Source: JAKVAV01 sp964651785 (GTDB lineage Bacteria; Bacteroidota; Bacteroidia; Flavobacteriales_D; Cryomorphaceae). Taken from it: 64,000 bases of DNA. The stretch lies in the NCBI GenBank assembly GCA_964651785.1, contig CAZYWJ010000008.1, positions 1 through 64,000 of the forward strand. Direction: 5' to 3'. Within the stretch, counting starts at the first letter, position 1. Each line of letters starts with the position of its first letter. Shown piece after piece: positions 36,222 through 44,638 of the stretch. The notes beneath the pieces were generated by a model. It was not told the origin of the DNA. It made no database searches and saw nothing but the letters and a program-made list of their open reading frames with translations. Made by a program: the position numbers and the translations under genes.

Positions 36222-37681
36222 TAATCTTGCAAGTTTAAATAAGCCGACAATCCGTGAATTCCTCCTTCTCGACCAAATCCGGACTCTTTGTATCCGCCAA
36301 AGGGCGAGGTCGGATCGAACTTATTGAACGTATTGGCCCAAACTACCCCCGCCTGCAGACGCGTGGTGAGGTTGAAGATTTTTGATCCTTTATCCGTCCA
36401 AACGCCGGCCGAAAGTCCGTAGGGCGTATTGTTCGCTTTGTCAATCACCTCATCTATCGTTCTGAACGTTTGCATGGCCAGCACGGGCCCGAAGATTTCT
36501 TCTTTTGAAATAATGCTGCTTTGCGATACATCGGTAAAAAGAGTGGGCTTGCACCAATAGCCTTTTTTAGGCACGGCCACATTTGATTGGTACATTTCAA
36601 ACCCATCTTTTTGCCCCGCTTTCAAATATTTTTCAATCGTTTGAAGCTGCCCTTTCGAATTGATCGCACCGACATCGGTATTTTTATCCATGGGGTCGCC
36701 CACTATCAAGTGATCCATGCGGTGCTTGAGTTTCCGCACCACCTCTTCGGCCACACTCTCTTCGACGAAAAGCCGAGAACCAGCGCAGCATACATGGCCT
36801 TGATTGAAGTAAATTCCGTTTACAATTCCTTCAACCGCCTGATCAATCGCCGCGTCTTCAAAAATGATGTTCGCCGCTTTTCCACCGAGTTCGAGTGTGA
36901 GTCGTGTTGAGGTACCCGCGAGCGAGCGTCGAATCATCTTACCCACTTCGGTAGATCCGGTGAAAGCCACTTTATCGATATCAGAGTGTTCTACGAGTGC
37001 CTTGCCCGTTTCGCCCGCGCCGGTGATGATATTCACCACGCCGTCAGGTAAGCCGGCATCTTGGATTAATTCGGCTAATTTCAACGCCGTAAGAGAAGTG
37101 GTTTCGGCGGGTTTTAACACTACGGTATTTCCACAGGCCAGAGCGGGAGCTATTTTCCAGGCTGCCATCAGCAAGGGGAAATTCCACGGAATGATCTGAC
37201 CAACGACACCTACCGGTTGAGGTTTGCTGTTGGGAAAAGCATAGTCCAATTTATCGGCCCAACCGGCATGGTAGAAGAAATGAGCAGCCGCCAGGGGCAC
37301 ATCAACATCCCGAGATTCGCGAATGGGTTTGCCTCCATCCAAGGATTCAATTACAGCAAACTCGCGCGCGCGCTCTTGTATTAATCTGGCAATTCTGTAA
37401 ATGTACTTTCCGCGATCAGCGGGAGAAGTTTTTGACCAAACCGTATCGTACGCCTTGCGTGCTGCCTTCACCGCTTTATCTACATCTTTTTCACCTGCCT
37501 GAGCTACTTCTGCGAGGTCTTCCTCAGTAGCAGGGTTTACCGATGAGAAGTACTTTTTAGTAGTGGGAGCTACGAATTTTCCATCGATGAAAAGATCGTA
37601 TCGTTTTTTGAGAGAGATATGCCCCGTGCTTTCAGGAGCAGGAGACAAATCCCAACTATTATCTTTATTAGTCTTAGCCAT
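36221..37681 (-). CDS. NAD-dependent aldehyde dehydrogenase
   Basis: A 486-residue active-type aldehyde dehydrogenase. It shows VVGQIIPWNFPLLMAAWKIA and GNTVVLKPAETTSLTALKLA (cofactor binding), FTGSTEVGKMIRRSLAG, the general-base glutamate in TLELGGKAANIIFEDA, the nucleophile in NQGHVCCAGSRLFVEES, EEIFGPVLAMQTF and NTFNKFDPTSPFGGYKESG. The start is taken as ATG 37681, one base after the deoC stop; a TTG at 37696 would extend it into deoC. Placement between deoC and the non-catalytic partner suggests it oxidises acetaldehyde released by the aldolase, or a related aldehyde. The substrate is inferred from context. Confidence 0.92.
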   Translation of the reverse strand: MAKTNKDNSWDLSPAPESTGHISLKKRYDLFIDGKFVAPTTKKYFSSVNPATEEDLAEVAQAGEKDVDKAVKAARKAYDTVWSKTSPADRGKYIYRIARLIQERAREFAVIESLDGGKPIRESRDVDVPLAAAHFFYHAGWADKLDYAFPNSKPQPVGVVGQIIPWNFPLLMAAWKIAPALACGNTVVLKPAETTSLTALKLAELIQDAGLPDGVVNIITGAGETGKALVEHSDIDKVAFTGSTEVGKMIRRSLAGTSTRLTLELGGKAANIIFEDAAIDQAVEGIVNGIYFNQGHVCCAGSRLFVEESVAEEVVRKLKHRMDHLIVGDPMDKNTDVGAINSKGQLQTIEKYLKAGQKDGFEMYQSNVAVPKKGYWCKPTLFTDVSQSSIISKEEIFGPVLAMQTFRTIDEVIDKANNTPYGLSAGVWTDKGSKIFNLTTRLQAGVVWANTFNKFDPTSPFGGYKESGFGREGGIHGLSAYLNLQD

Positions 37682-37682
37682 A

Positions 37683-38594
37683 TTAGTCCAGCGCAAAGTA
37701 ATTTGCAGATTGATAAATTCCCGATTCCTGCTTTACCAATTGTTTCAGCAGGTCATTGGCCAGCGAGCTCGCTCCGAATCGAAACCACTCATTGGTGAGC
37801 CAAGCTTCGCCCAATGTTTCCTTTACCATGATCAGGTAATGCAAAGCCAGTTTAGCATTTGAGATTCCGCCCGCGGGCTTCATACCCACCATTTTACCGG
37901 TAGAGAAATAGTGATCGCGGATAGCCTCGAGCATAACCAAAGTAACGGGCATCGTGGAGGCGGGCTTAATCTTACCGGTGGAAGTCTTGATGAAATCGGC
38001 ACCTGCAGCGATGGCAATTTGAGATGCGAAATAAACGGCATCAAGGTTTCCCAATTCTCCCGTTTCCAAAATCACCTTCAATCTGGCTTTTCCGCAAGCT
38101 TCTTTCACTGCGCTGATCTCATCGAAAACATAGGCATAATCTCCTTGATGAAATCGACCACGCGAAATCACCATGTCAATCTCATCGGCACCTTCGGCCA
38201 CGGCCTCTTTGGTTTCCTCGATCTTGTATTTTCGAAACGATTGACCTGATGGGAATGCAGTAGCGACAGAAGCCACTTTGATGCCTTTGTCACCGACCAA
38301 CGATTTAGCCAATTTCACGAAAGTGGGATAAACGCACACCGCCGCTACATTGGGCAGGTCGGGCATACTGTGATGCAAGTGAGCCGCCTTATGGCAAAGC
38401 TGACGCACCTTACCTTCCGTATCTTTTCCTTCGAGGGTAGTAAGGTCGATCATATTCAAGGCCATTTTCAAACCCTGAATTTTCGCTTCCGATTTTATAC
38501 TTCGACTTTGAAATCGGGAGCATCGTTCTTCCACTCCGACTTGATCTACTGCCTTTCGCCTGATGTCGGATGGATTGAATGTTGATTTTGCCAA
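37683..38594 (-). CDS. deoC: Deoxyribose-phosphate aldolase, TTG start
   Basis: A 303-residue class I aldolase cleaving 2-deoxyribose-5-phosphate to glyceraldehyde-3-phosphate and acetaldehyde, in deoxynucleoside catabolism. Motifs: NMIDLTTLEGKDTEGKVRQL, VAAVCVYPTFVKLAKSLV, KVILETGELGN, and the Schiff-base lysine in GADFIKTSTGKIKPAST, then GMKPAGGISNAKLAL. It is longer than the E. coli enzyme because of an N-terminal extension (FNPSDIRRKAVDQVGVEERC). No ATG exists upstream before a stop, so the TTG at 38594 is used; a perfect -7 element 15 bases before it supports this. It heads an operon with the two dehydrogenase-family genes. Confidence 0.93.
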   Translation of the reverse strand: MAKSTFNPSDIRRKAVDQVGVEERCSRFQSRSIKSEAKIQGLKMALNMIDLTTLEGKDTEGKVRQLCHKAAHLHHSMPDLPNVAAVCVYPTFVKLAKSLVGDKGIKVASVATAFPSGQSFRKYKIEETKEAVAEGADEIDMVISRGRFHQGDYAYVFDEISAVKEACGKARLKVILETGELGNLDAVYFASQIAIAAGADFIKTSTGKIKPASTMPVTLVMLEAIRDHYFSTGKMVGMKPAGGISNAKLALHYLIMVKETLGEAWLTNEWFRFGASSLANDLLKQLVKQESGIYQSANYFALD

Positions 38595-38608
38595 AAGTTG
38601 GTTTTTTT

Positions 38609-38616
38609 CAAATATA
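38609..38616 (-). promoter_or_regulatory. -7 promoter element of the deoC operon
   Basis: On the minus strand the sequence is TATATTTG, an exact TAnnTTTG, 15 bases before the TTG start of deoC. It supports that start and a very short leader. Confidence 0.5.
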
Positions 38617-38642
38617 GAAAAAGCTAGTCAAGACCGGCAATA

Positions 38643-38676
38643 CAAAAGGTCAGCCACCTTCAGGGCTGACCTTTTG
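38643..38676 (-). terminator. Terminator after the IgGFc-like T9SS gene
   Basis: A perfect 13-bp stem: CAAAAGGTCAGCC (38643-38655) pairs with GGCTGACCTTTTG (38664-38676) around an 8-base loop. It lies 24 bases after the stop of the minus-strand gene ending at 38700. The T-rich arm gives a terminator in that direction and insulates the deoC promoter. Confidence 0.85.
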
Positions 38677-38699
38677 AAAATTTGGTGAAATTGATAGGA

Positions 38700-41600
38700 T
38701 TATTTGGCAATCATTAATTTCTGAATTTCAGTAAATGATGCGCTCGTCATTCTGACTAAATACAATCCGTTGTTCAGGTATGACCCGTCGAATTCCACTC
38801 GTCTGCTACCTGCATGTTCCGATTGTCCATTGTATAAGACTTCAATCACTCTTCCGTTAAGGTCGAGTACTTCTACGGCCAATCGCTCATTTTCAGCTAT
38901 GGTAAAAACTACCATTGTCTGACCCTCGGTAGGATTGGGCTGCAGTTTGAGAGAATGTACAAATTCCTGACTTTGCGCCGGAATTATTGGCAATTCCACA
39001 GATTCTACGGAAGGACAGCCTGATGCTAAATCTCCATTAAAGAAAATGTCGGGACCTCCGGTAGAACTCAACTGCACGGAGCTAAAATCACCTAAATCAA
39101 TTGCAAACAAACCACCATCTTCGCCACTGGCCCCATTGGCTATACATAATCTACCATCACTAAGAAGGGCAGCTCCGTTAATCTCATCAAAACCGAGCTC
39201 TACAAATGAATTGTCCAATAGATTAGTCAGCGTACCACTATTGCGATTTATATACCAAAGAATTTGTTCGTCTGCATTGCCCGTGGCAACCAAATCGCCC
39301 CCTGCGATATCTACACCGGAAAAAGCCACATTCGCTATGGCAATTCCATCTTCAATCTCGATGCTGTAGACCGTGCTATTTGAAGATTTAGCCAAATAAA
39401 GTATTCCATTAAAATCGAAGGTAGCTGCGGGAAATCCACTTAAAGACTGACCCGAAGCCGTTTCAATAGGTATGCCTTGTAAAACGTAAGAGCCCGACTC
39501 AGCATCAAAAATGTCCAGATTGCTGCCTCTGACTGAATAAATCAAACCATCAGGACTTACGGCTATATGGTTGTCATCCGTGCTGAAACCTTCAATTAAG
39601 TTTAGCTCGAGAGAATTGTCTTCGCCCAATGTGATACCGTATAATTCATTATCTGCATTATTTGACGGGTACCCCGTGTAAAAAGTCAGGAAGTTTTCAC
39701 ACTCACCGGCTTGCAGACGCTCCGCACATCCTGAAGCCATGTCTCCATTTCCGGTCGTGAAGGATTCACCATCCAAAAAGAGGTTGTAAATACCTAATTG
39801 GTTACCCATATCGTCTCCGAGAAATAGTTTATTTCGATCCCTTACACTTACCAGTCCGTTTCCTTCATCGGTAATGGCCAGTCCGGTAACGAGTGGAGGC
39901 ACATTTTGAACTGCCGATACTTCTCCCTCGGTATTCAATTCAAATACGCGTCCATTAAAATCTCTGGTAGCCAGATATAGATTACCATCTTCGCGGTAGG
40001 CGAGATCTCCCCCGTGAACGGGTGCATCTCTAAAAAAAGACACCATTCCCGTTTCGGTATCTACGCTGTAGATTGCCTCATTATTTTCACTTCCTATATA
40101 AAACACACCGTCGGGACTGAAGCCTGCCGCTACCGCACCTCCTAAGGTTTCAGACAATACAATCTCCTCACTGAGTGTTCCGTTTTCAACGCTTACATCC
40201 AACTTTCTGAAATTACCGTTGGTTGACCGTACGATATAAACCATGTTTTCGCTTTCGCTGTAAGCTATATGAAAACTATAGGACAGAGCGAGCAATTCTT
40301 CCAATTCAGCAGTTTCATCATCATCGCTTAAGGTTATTTCAAAAAGTTTTGAATCTCCTGACCCTGTAGGATTATTGGCTAAGAAATAGCGAAAGCTCAG
40401 GCAGTCACCTTGATCAACGGGAACGCACTCACAATCCTCGCTCCAAACACCGACTGCCCCGGCCACATTACATGAAGTGCCGGGAAGCGCAGCGCCATTA
40501 GGCGTACCCTCACAATCCAAAACGGCCGCTGTCCATGTCACATTTACTTCCTGTGTGAGGTCGCCTTGGAATGCCGTGAGAATATCTTCTCCTTCATTCT
40601 CACCCGTATAACAGAATTCAGCTATTCCGTTTTCATCGGTAAAACTAAAACCACTTGCTTCATTTACTCCTGTAACGATAAAATCAATTCGAATTCCTTC
40701 TAAAGGTTCTCCGTCAGCGTCGGTAAGTTCTGCTTGAAAACATTGTTGAGTGAAGGCTGGTCCTTCAGAAAATGCGGGGCTCAGAGCTAAACTGTTTACT
40801 TCAGCTACCGCCGAATAAACTTGACCGCCCGGATAGGCGTAGGAATCATCATCATTTGTTCCGTAGACGAATACCCCGAAGGCAGTACTGCTGGTCAGAG
40901 TGTAGGTTCCCAAGTCCACCGGTATCTGGGCAGAGTTAAAATTCGTTCCGGGAATTGGAGAGAAATCTTCCGAAGGAATATTTACTCCATCTAGTTGAAT
41001 GCTTCCCACACCGTTGTTATCCACTACGATATTCAAGTGGTTCGTAACAAATCCGGTTGCGGGTGTTGATACGGTATAACTACCCAAAAACTGTTCTCGC
41101 GGAGGAATAATCATCATGGCGGGGTCGCCGACGAATTCGTCACTGTCTATTTCATTTCCTTGCATAAATTGCGCTACCAAGACCGGGGCAGTACTTTGGA
41201 TTGATGAAGCCACGGATAAATTGATTTCTATGAACTCACCTCTGTCCAACAGACCTTGTGATGCACCGTTGACATTAATATCGGTGTTATCTTCTGAAGC
41301 TAAGATTCTGAAAATATCGCCATTTTCTCTTTCGGCAAAAGGAACGGTTACAAACGACTGCCCCCAACTATTAGAAGGTGGAATCATTTCGGTTAAGTGA
41401 TCACAAAAGGCGACACCAATCGGGACATTTGCGCAAAAATGACCTCCAAATACACCCACCGGTGAAGATGCCTCGATAGTTGTTCCAGTTAAATCGACGC
41501 CGGCTCCGCTTCTTCCTTGGTATGTTTCACCCTCATCCAGAGTAATAACAAAAGGCACTCCGGCTATATTACCCCCGTATGAAGCAGTAGGTGTAATGGT

Positions 41601-42119
41601 TATGGTGGTATTATCTTCTTTAGCCACAATACCGAATTGTGATCCGTCGGGAAATGTTCCGCTGTAACTCATCACCAAATACTCATTTTCCCAAGCCGCT
41701 GTGGGAATAGCCAAGTAAGCATCCGTGGAAAAATTTCGTTGGTTTAATCCGTAGACCGAAATGGGATTGTCAGAAGTCACATGTATACCCAGATCATCAA
41801 TCACATTGGTTCCGATGACTAAAGCTTCATCCGGGATAAATACGGTAATAAGTTCTCCAGGGCTGACGGAGAAATCTTCGTTAAAACCGAGACTCTCAAT
41901 TTCTACCGTTCCCGAAGCACCGGTTTGACTGGAAATAAAAATTTGAAGGTCTATAAGCTGCGGCGGAGTAAAGTCGAAATCTTCTTCTACCGTTTCGTTA
42001 AAAACAAGCCAAAAATCGTTGCCGATACTGGTTTGTTGTGCGTTAGAATTGTAGTTAAACAGGGAGAAAAAGCATAAACATGCCAATCCCCTAACGAGGT
42101 AATTTTTGGTTAAAATCAT
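38700..42119 (-). CDS. IgGFc-binding-like / beta-propeller T9SS cargo protein
   Basis: A 1139-residue secreted protein. After a signal peptide ending NSNAQ comes a domain like the IgGFc-binding N-terminal region (about 30-430): GNDFWLVFNE, YGLNQRNFSTDAYLAIPT, VGVFGGHFCANVPIG, CDHLTEMIPPSNSWG and LVAQFMQGNEID. Then come an Ig/invasin-like segment (LTDADGEPLEGIRIDFIV), a cysteine-containing linker (GTPNGAALPGTSCN), two beta-propeller-like stretches (about 575-1030) with repeated 'SPDG.IY' and 'FDFNGILYLAKSS' blocks, and a type A sorting tail (LKLQPNPTEGQTMVVFT). It should be exported by the T9SS and displayed or released. Its target is unknown; the IgGFc name refers to homology only. It is probably monocistronic, with a terminator behind it. 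Confidence 0.8.
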   Translation of the reverse strand: MILTKNYLVRGLACLCFFSLFNYNSNAQQTSIGNDFWLVFNETVEEDFDFTPPQLIDLQIFISSQTGASGTVEIESLGFNEDFSVSPGELITVFIPDEALVIGTNVIDDLGIHVTSDNPISVYGLNQRNFSTDAYLAIPTAAWENEYLVMSYSGTFPDGSQFGIVAKEDNTTITITPTASYGGNIAGVPFVITLDEGETYQGRSGAGVDLTGTTIEASSPVGVFGGHFCANVPIGVAFCDHLTEMIPPSNSWGQSFVTVPFAERENGDIFRILASEDNTDINVNGASQGLLDRGEFIEINLSVASSIQSTAPVLVAQFMQGNEIDSDEFVGDPAMMIIPPREQFLGSYTVSTPATGFVTNHLNIVVDNNGVGSIQLDGVNIPSEDFSPIPGTNFNSAQIPVDLGTYTLTSSTAFGVFVYGTNDDDSYAYPGGQVYSAVAEVNSLALSPAFSEGPAFTQQCFQAELTDADGEPLEGIRIDFIVTGVNEASGFSFTDENGIAEFCYTGENEGEDILTAFQGDLTQEVNVTWTAAVLDCEGTPNGAALPGTSCNVAGAVGVWSEDCECVPVDQGDCLSFRYFLANNPTGSGDSKLFEITLSDDDETAELEELLALSYSFHIAYSESENMVYIVRSTNGNFRKLDVSVENGTLSEEIVLSETLGGAVAAGFSPDGVFYIGSENNEAIYSVDTETGMVSFFRDAPVHGGDLAYREDGNLYLATRDFNGRVFELNTEGEVSAVQNVPPLVTGLAITDEGNGLVSVRDRNKLFLGDDMGNQLGIYNLFLDGESFTTGNGDMASGCAERLQAGECENFLTFYTGYPSNNADNELYGITLGEDNSLELNLIEGFSTDDNHIAVSPDGLIYSVRGSNLDIFDAESGSYVLQGIPIETASGQSLSGFPAATFDFNGILYLAKSSNSTVYSIEIEDGIAIANVAFSGVDIAGGDLVATGNADEQILWYINRNSGTLTNLLDNSFVELGFDEINGAALLSDGRLCIANGASGEDGGLFAIDLGDFSSVQLSSTGGPDIFFNGDLASGCPSVESVELPIIPAQSQEFVHSLKLQPNPTEGQTMVVFTIAENERLAVEVLDLNGRVIEVLYNGQSEHAGSRRVEFDGSYLNNGLYLVRMTSASFTEIQKLMIAK

Positions 42120-42292
42120 GGTATTGAAATTTTAGTTAGAATGTGAAGCTACTAAAATCTATAACACCCGGTTAACTTTTTTATGCTTTAACTTTCAAAA
42201 ATCGTAGTTCGTCGATGATTTTCGGACACTGAAAGAAATATTCATGTTTGCATCGTATCTATATAGCGGCTAAAATGAATAAAGCCTTCAAA

Positions 42293-42326
42293 TAAAAAAC
42301 CGTCTCAAACATACGTTAGAGACGGT
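42293..42326 (-). terminator. Rho-independent terminator after the first TonB gene
   Basis: The stem ACCGTCTC (42299-42306) pairs with GAGACGGT (42319-42326). The loop can form a further 3-bp AAC/GTT helix. In the minus-strand direction it is followed by a run of Ts (42298-42293). It lies 22 bases after the TonB stop at 42348. The remaining gap to 42119 holds the upstream region of the IgGFc-like gene, with no other recognised feature. Confidence 0.88.
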
Positions 42327-42347
42327 CTAATAGACTAATAAAATATA

Positions 42348-43016
42348 CTATTTCAGTGTAAAACGGATAGGCAGGTTATACTGAACCTTAACGGATTTTC
42401 CTCTCTGTTTTCCCGGTTTCCACTTCGGCATATTCTCTACTACCCGAATTGCTTCTTCATCACAGCCTCCGCCTATAGATCGTAAAACTTTTACATCCTT
42501 CACGGCTCCTTCTTCATTCACCACAAAGGTTACATATACGGTACCTTGAATTCCGGCATCTTTAGCAATAGCAGGGTACTTAATGTTCTTTCCCAAATAC
42601 TTCATCAAGGCAGCCTCACCGCCCGGGAAGCTAGGCATTTCCTCAACAATGGTAAAGATTTGTTCTTCAACAACCTCTTCTTCTACTTCTTCGATGAACT
42701 CAATCTCCGTTTCCTCATCTACTTCGAGGTCTTCGATTACCAGCTCCTCTTCGATTTCTTCTTCATCCTCTACAATCTCAATAACGGTAGTGGGTGCAGG
42801 AGGTGGTGGTGGAGGTGGCGGTTGCTGTTGAGATATGGGAATAATTTCTTCTTCAATCAGATCCAATTCGAGTTCTCCCAAATCTTTTACTTCCGTTTCA
42901 AAAGCTTTCCATTCAAAAGCTACTAAAACCAAAGCTAATGAAAACAACAAACCGATAATTATGAGCGGCAGACGCTTCTTTTCAAGATTTGCTTCGGGAC
43001 TTTTCTTCAATTCCAT
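42348..43016 (-). CDS. Energy transducer TonB, proline-rich linker
   Basis: A 222-residue TonB-family protein. An N-terminal cytoplasmic stretch and anchor (LPLIIIGLLFSLALVLVAF) are followed by a periplasmic linker with an unbroken proline run (QQPPPPPPPPAPT) and a long acidic Glu/Val-rich segment. The C-terminal TonB domain has MPSFPGGEAALMKYLGKNIK, YPAIAKDAGIQGTVYVTFVV and WKPGKQRGKSVKVQYNLPIR. It couples the proton-motive force through ExbBD to outer-membrane receptors. A paralogue sits 100 bases upstream, and a good terminator lies downstream. No receptor or exbBD gene is adjacent. Confidence 0.9.
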   Translation of the reverse strand: MELKKSPEANLEKKRLPLIIIGLLFSLALVLVAFEWKAFETEVKDLGELELDLIEEEIIPISQQQPPPPPPPPAPTTVIEIVEDEEEIEEELVIEDLEVDEETEIEFIEEVEEEVVEEQIFTIVEEMPSFPGGEAALMKYLGKNIKYPAIAKDAGIQGTVYVTFVVNEEGAVKDVKVLRSIGGGCDEEAIRVVENMPKWKPGKQRGKSVKVQYNLPIRFTLK

Positions 43017-43116
43017 TTGTTCCGTTTTTTACAGACTCAGCGAAAATAGTAAAGTTTGACTACTTATCCGTTGAGAGTGGTGAATTTTAACTTAAGGATT
43101 ATATCAAGTATTGTTC

Positions 43117-43812
43117 CTAATTTCTTAGAGTAAAGGAGATGGGCATAACGAATCGAACATTGACGGGCCTTCCGTTATTGAACCCCGGATTCCATTTAGG
43201 CATGGCTTTCACGACTTTCAAGGCTTCTTCATCCAATCCGCCTCCGACTCCGCGAAGAACTTCGATATCCTGAATTGATCCATCTTTGGCAACCACAAAA
43301 CCGATATAAACCTTTCCGGAAATTCCTGCATCTTTAGCCATTTGCGGAAAATTCAGATTGCCTTTTAAAAATGCCCGTCGGGCCGCTTCTCCACCCGGAA
43401 ATTCGGGCATTACATCGGCAAAAATAAGAGGTTCTTCATCCACGTTTTCTTCCGAAACCGGTGTTATGTCATAGACAATAGGTTCTTCTTCGATATCGGG
43501 AAATTCAAAATCATCCATCGGAATTTTCTCATCGTCAAAGGTGAATGCATCAATTACGGCTTTGGTCACTTCTTTTTGGACATCGGGTTTGTTCTTGATG
43601 ATTTTTTCTTCACTTCGAAATGAGTTCGGAATGTCCTCCACCTCAAAAACGGAGATTTCATCATCCATTGTCCCGGCAAATGTGTTTTCCTCAATTGGTG
43701 TTCTCCATTCAAAAGCTGAGAGAACAAAGGCGCAAGCTACGGCAAGGCCTAATAAGAATAAGGTTGGTTTTTTGCGTTCGAGTTCTACCTCGCGCGATTT
43801 TTTAATCTGCAT
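43117..43812 (-). CDS. Energy transducer TonB, acidic linker without proline run
   Basis: A 231-residue TonB-family paralogue of the next gene. The N-terminus (KKPTLFLLGLAVACAFVLSAFEW) and the C-terminal domain (MPEFPGGEAARRAFLKGNLN, then MAKDAGISGKVYIGFVV and WNPGFNNGRPVNVRFVMPIS) match closely. The linker is acidic and charged (KKEVTKAV-like and FEFPDIEEEPIVYD-like segments) and lacks the polyproline stretch that lets classic TonB span the periplasm. This suggests a different partner or reach. It follows the VanZ gene by 43 bases. Confidence 0.88.
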   Translation of the reverse strand: MQIKKSREVELERKKPTLFLLGLAVACAFVLSAFEWRTPIEENTFAGTMDDEISVFEVEDIPNSFRSEEKIIKNKPDVQKEVTKAVIDAFTFDDEKIPMDDFEFPDIEEEPIVYDITPVSEENVDEEPLIFADVMPEFPGGEAARRAFLKGNLNFPQMAKDAGISGKVYIGFVVAKDGSIQDIEVLRGVGGGLDEEALKVVKAMPKWNPGFNNGRPVNVRFVMPISFTLRN

Positions 43813-43855
43813 AGTACACGGTTTTTAGTACAGAAAAAAACCGCTTTGTGGCCAC

Positions 43856-44281
43856 TCAGCTTTTTTGTCTGCGGAGTTTAGTGAAGATGAAAACTGCAAA
43901 CACTGTGCCTAAGACTGCGCCGACTGTATCTGCCAGAAAATCAAGCAGACTCGCATACCTCGAGGGAAAAGCATAACCTTGAAGCAGCTCCGTGGCCCCT
44001 CCATAAACTACTCCTAAAAATGCAATGATCCCAAGCGATTTGGTTTCCCATTTTTCATCTCTACGGATTAAACCCCAAACCATTAAGAAACTTAACAAGC
44101 CAAAAACGGCCACATGGCCAATTTTGTCTTCAATATCAATAGCCCAAAAGTCGAAGTCAGGAAGATCTTTTCCCGGAAGGGACATGAGTAAAAGAATAAA
44201 GGCGGCCCAAATCAGAGCCGCCCCGTATGCATTTATGAATGAAGGTTTCTTAACCTGCGTGTTCTTCGTATGCTGCTGCAT
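43856..44281 (-). CDS. VanZ family membrane protein
   Basis: A 141-residue protein with four predicted helices: YGAALIWAAFILLLMSLPG, IGHVAVFGLLSFLMVWGLI, GIIAFLGVVYGGATELLQGY and FLADTVGAVLGTVFAVFIF. The DKIGHVAVFGLL and ATELLQGY segments, with the LLDFLADTVGAVLG at the end, are VanZ-like. Most VanZ-family members have no known substrate. The start overlaps the gcvH 3' end by 32 bases, indicating coupling. It ends in a basic TKLRRQKS tail. Confidence 0.85.
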   Translation of the reverse strand: MQQHTKNTQVKKPSFINAYGAALIWAAFILLLMSLPGKDLPDFDFWAIDIEDKIGHVAVFGLLSFLMVWGLIRRDEKWETKSLGIIAFLGVVYGGATELLQGYAFPSRYASLLDFLADTVGAVLGTVFAVFIFTKLRRQKS

Positions 44282-44627
44282 CCATTAAATCTGAAAGGTC
44301 AGGCTCTCCGTCGAGATCAATTTTGATCATCCATCCTTTTCCGTAAGGATCTTCATTTACTAATTCAGGATTTGACTCGAGATCACTATTAAATGAAGTC
44401 ACTTTTCCCGACAAGGGCATAAAAAGATCGGAAACGGTCTTTACCGCCTCAATGGTTCCGAAAACATCGCCTTTATCCAAATCTTCTCCTTCGGTTTCGA
44501 TTTCTACAAAAACGATATCTCCCAATTCGCCTTGGGCGTAATCCGTAATTCCGATAGTTGCAGTATTACCTTCTATTCGAACCCATTCGTGGTCCTCAGT
44601 ATATTTTAAGTCAGCAGGCAGATTCAT
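44250..44627 (-). CDS. gcvH: Glycine cleavage system H protein
   Basis: A 125-residue lipoyl carrier that shuttles the aminomethyl group between the P, T and L proteins of glycine cleavage. It shows KYTEDHEWVRIEGNTATIG, DYAQGELGDIVFVEIETEGE, the lipoylation site in GTIEAVKTVSDLFMPLSG (Lys63) and the C-terminal DPYGKGWMIKIDL. No other gcv gene is in the window. It lies 11 bases after the sprA stop, with a possible promoter inside the sprA end, and it overlaps the VanZ gene. Confidence 0.96.
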   Translation of the reverse strand: MNLPADLKYTEDHEWVRIEGNTATIGITDYAQGELGDIVFVEIETEGEDLDKGDVFGTIEAVKTVSDLFMPLSGKVTSFNSDLESNPELVNEDPYGKGWMIKIDLDGEPDLSDLMDAAAYEEHAG

Positions 44628-44638
44628 TCAAATTCGGT

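Noticed and set aside
36221..37696. Dehydrogenase start at TTG 37696
   Set aside because: The ATG at 37681, just after the deoC stop, is the more usual start and needs no overlap into deoC.
42583..42831. Serine-rich plus-strand frame opposite the first TonB gene
   Set aside because: It is the reverse of the Glu-rich TonB linker (GAA/GAG codons read as TTC/CTC and shifted to serine codons), not a gene.
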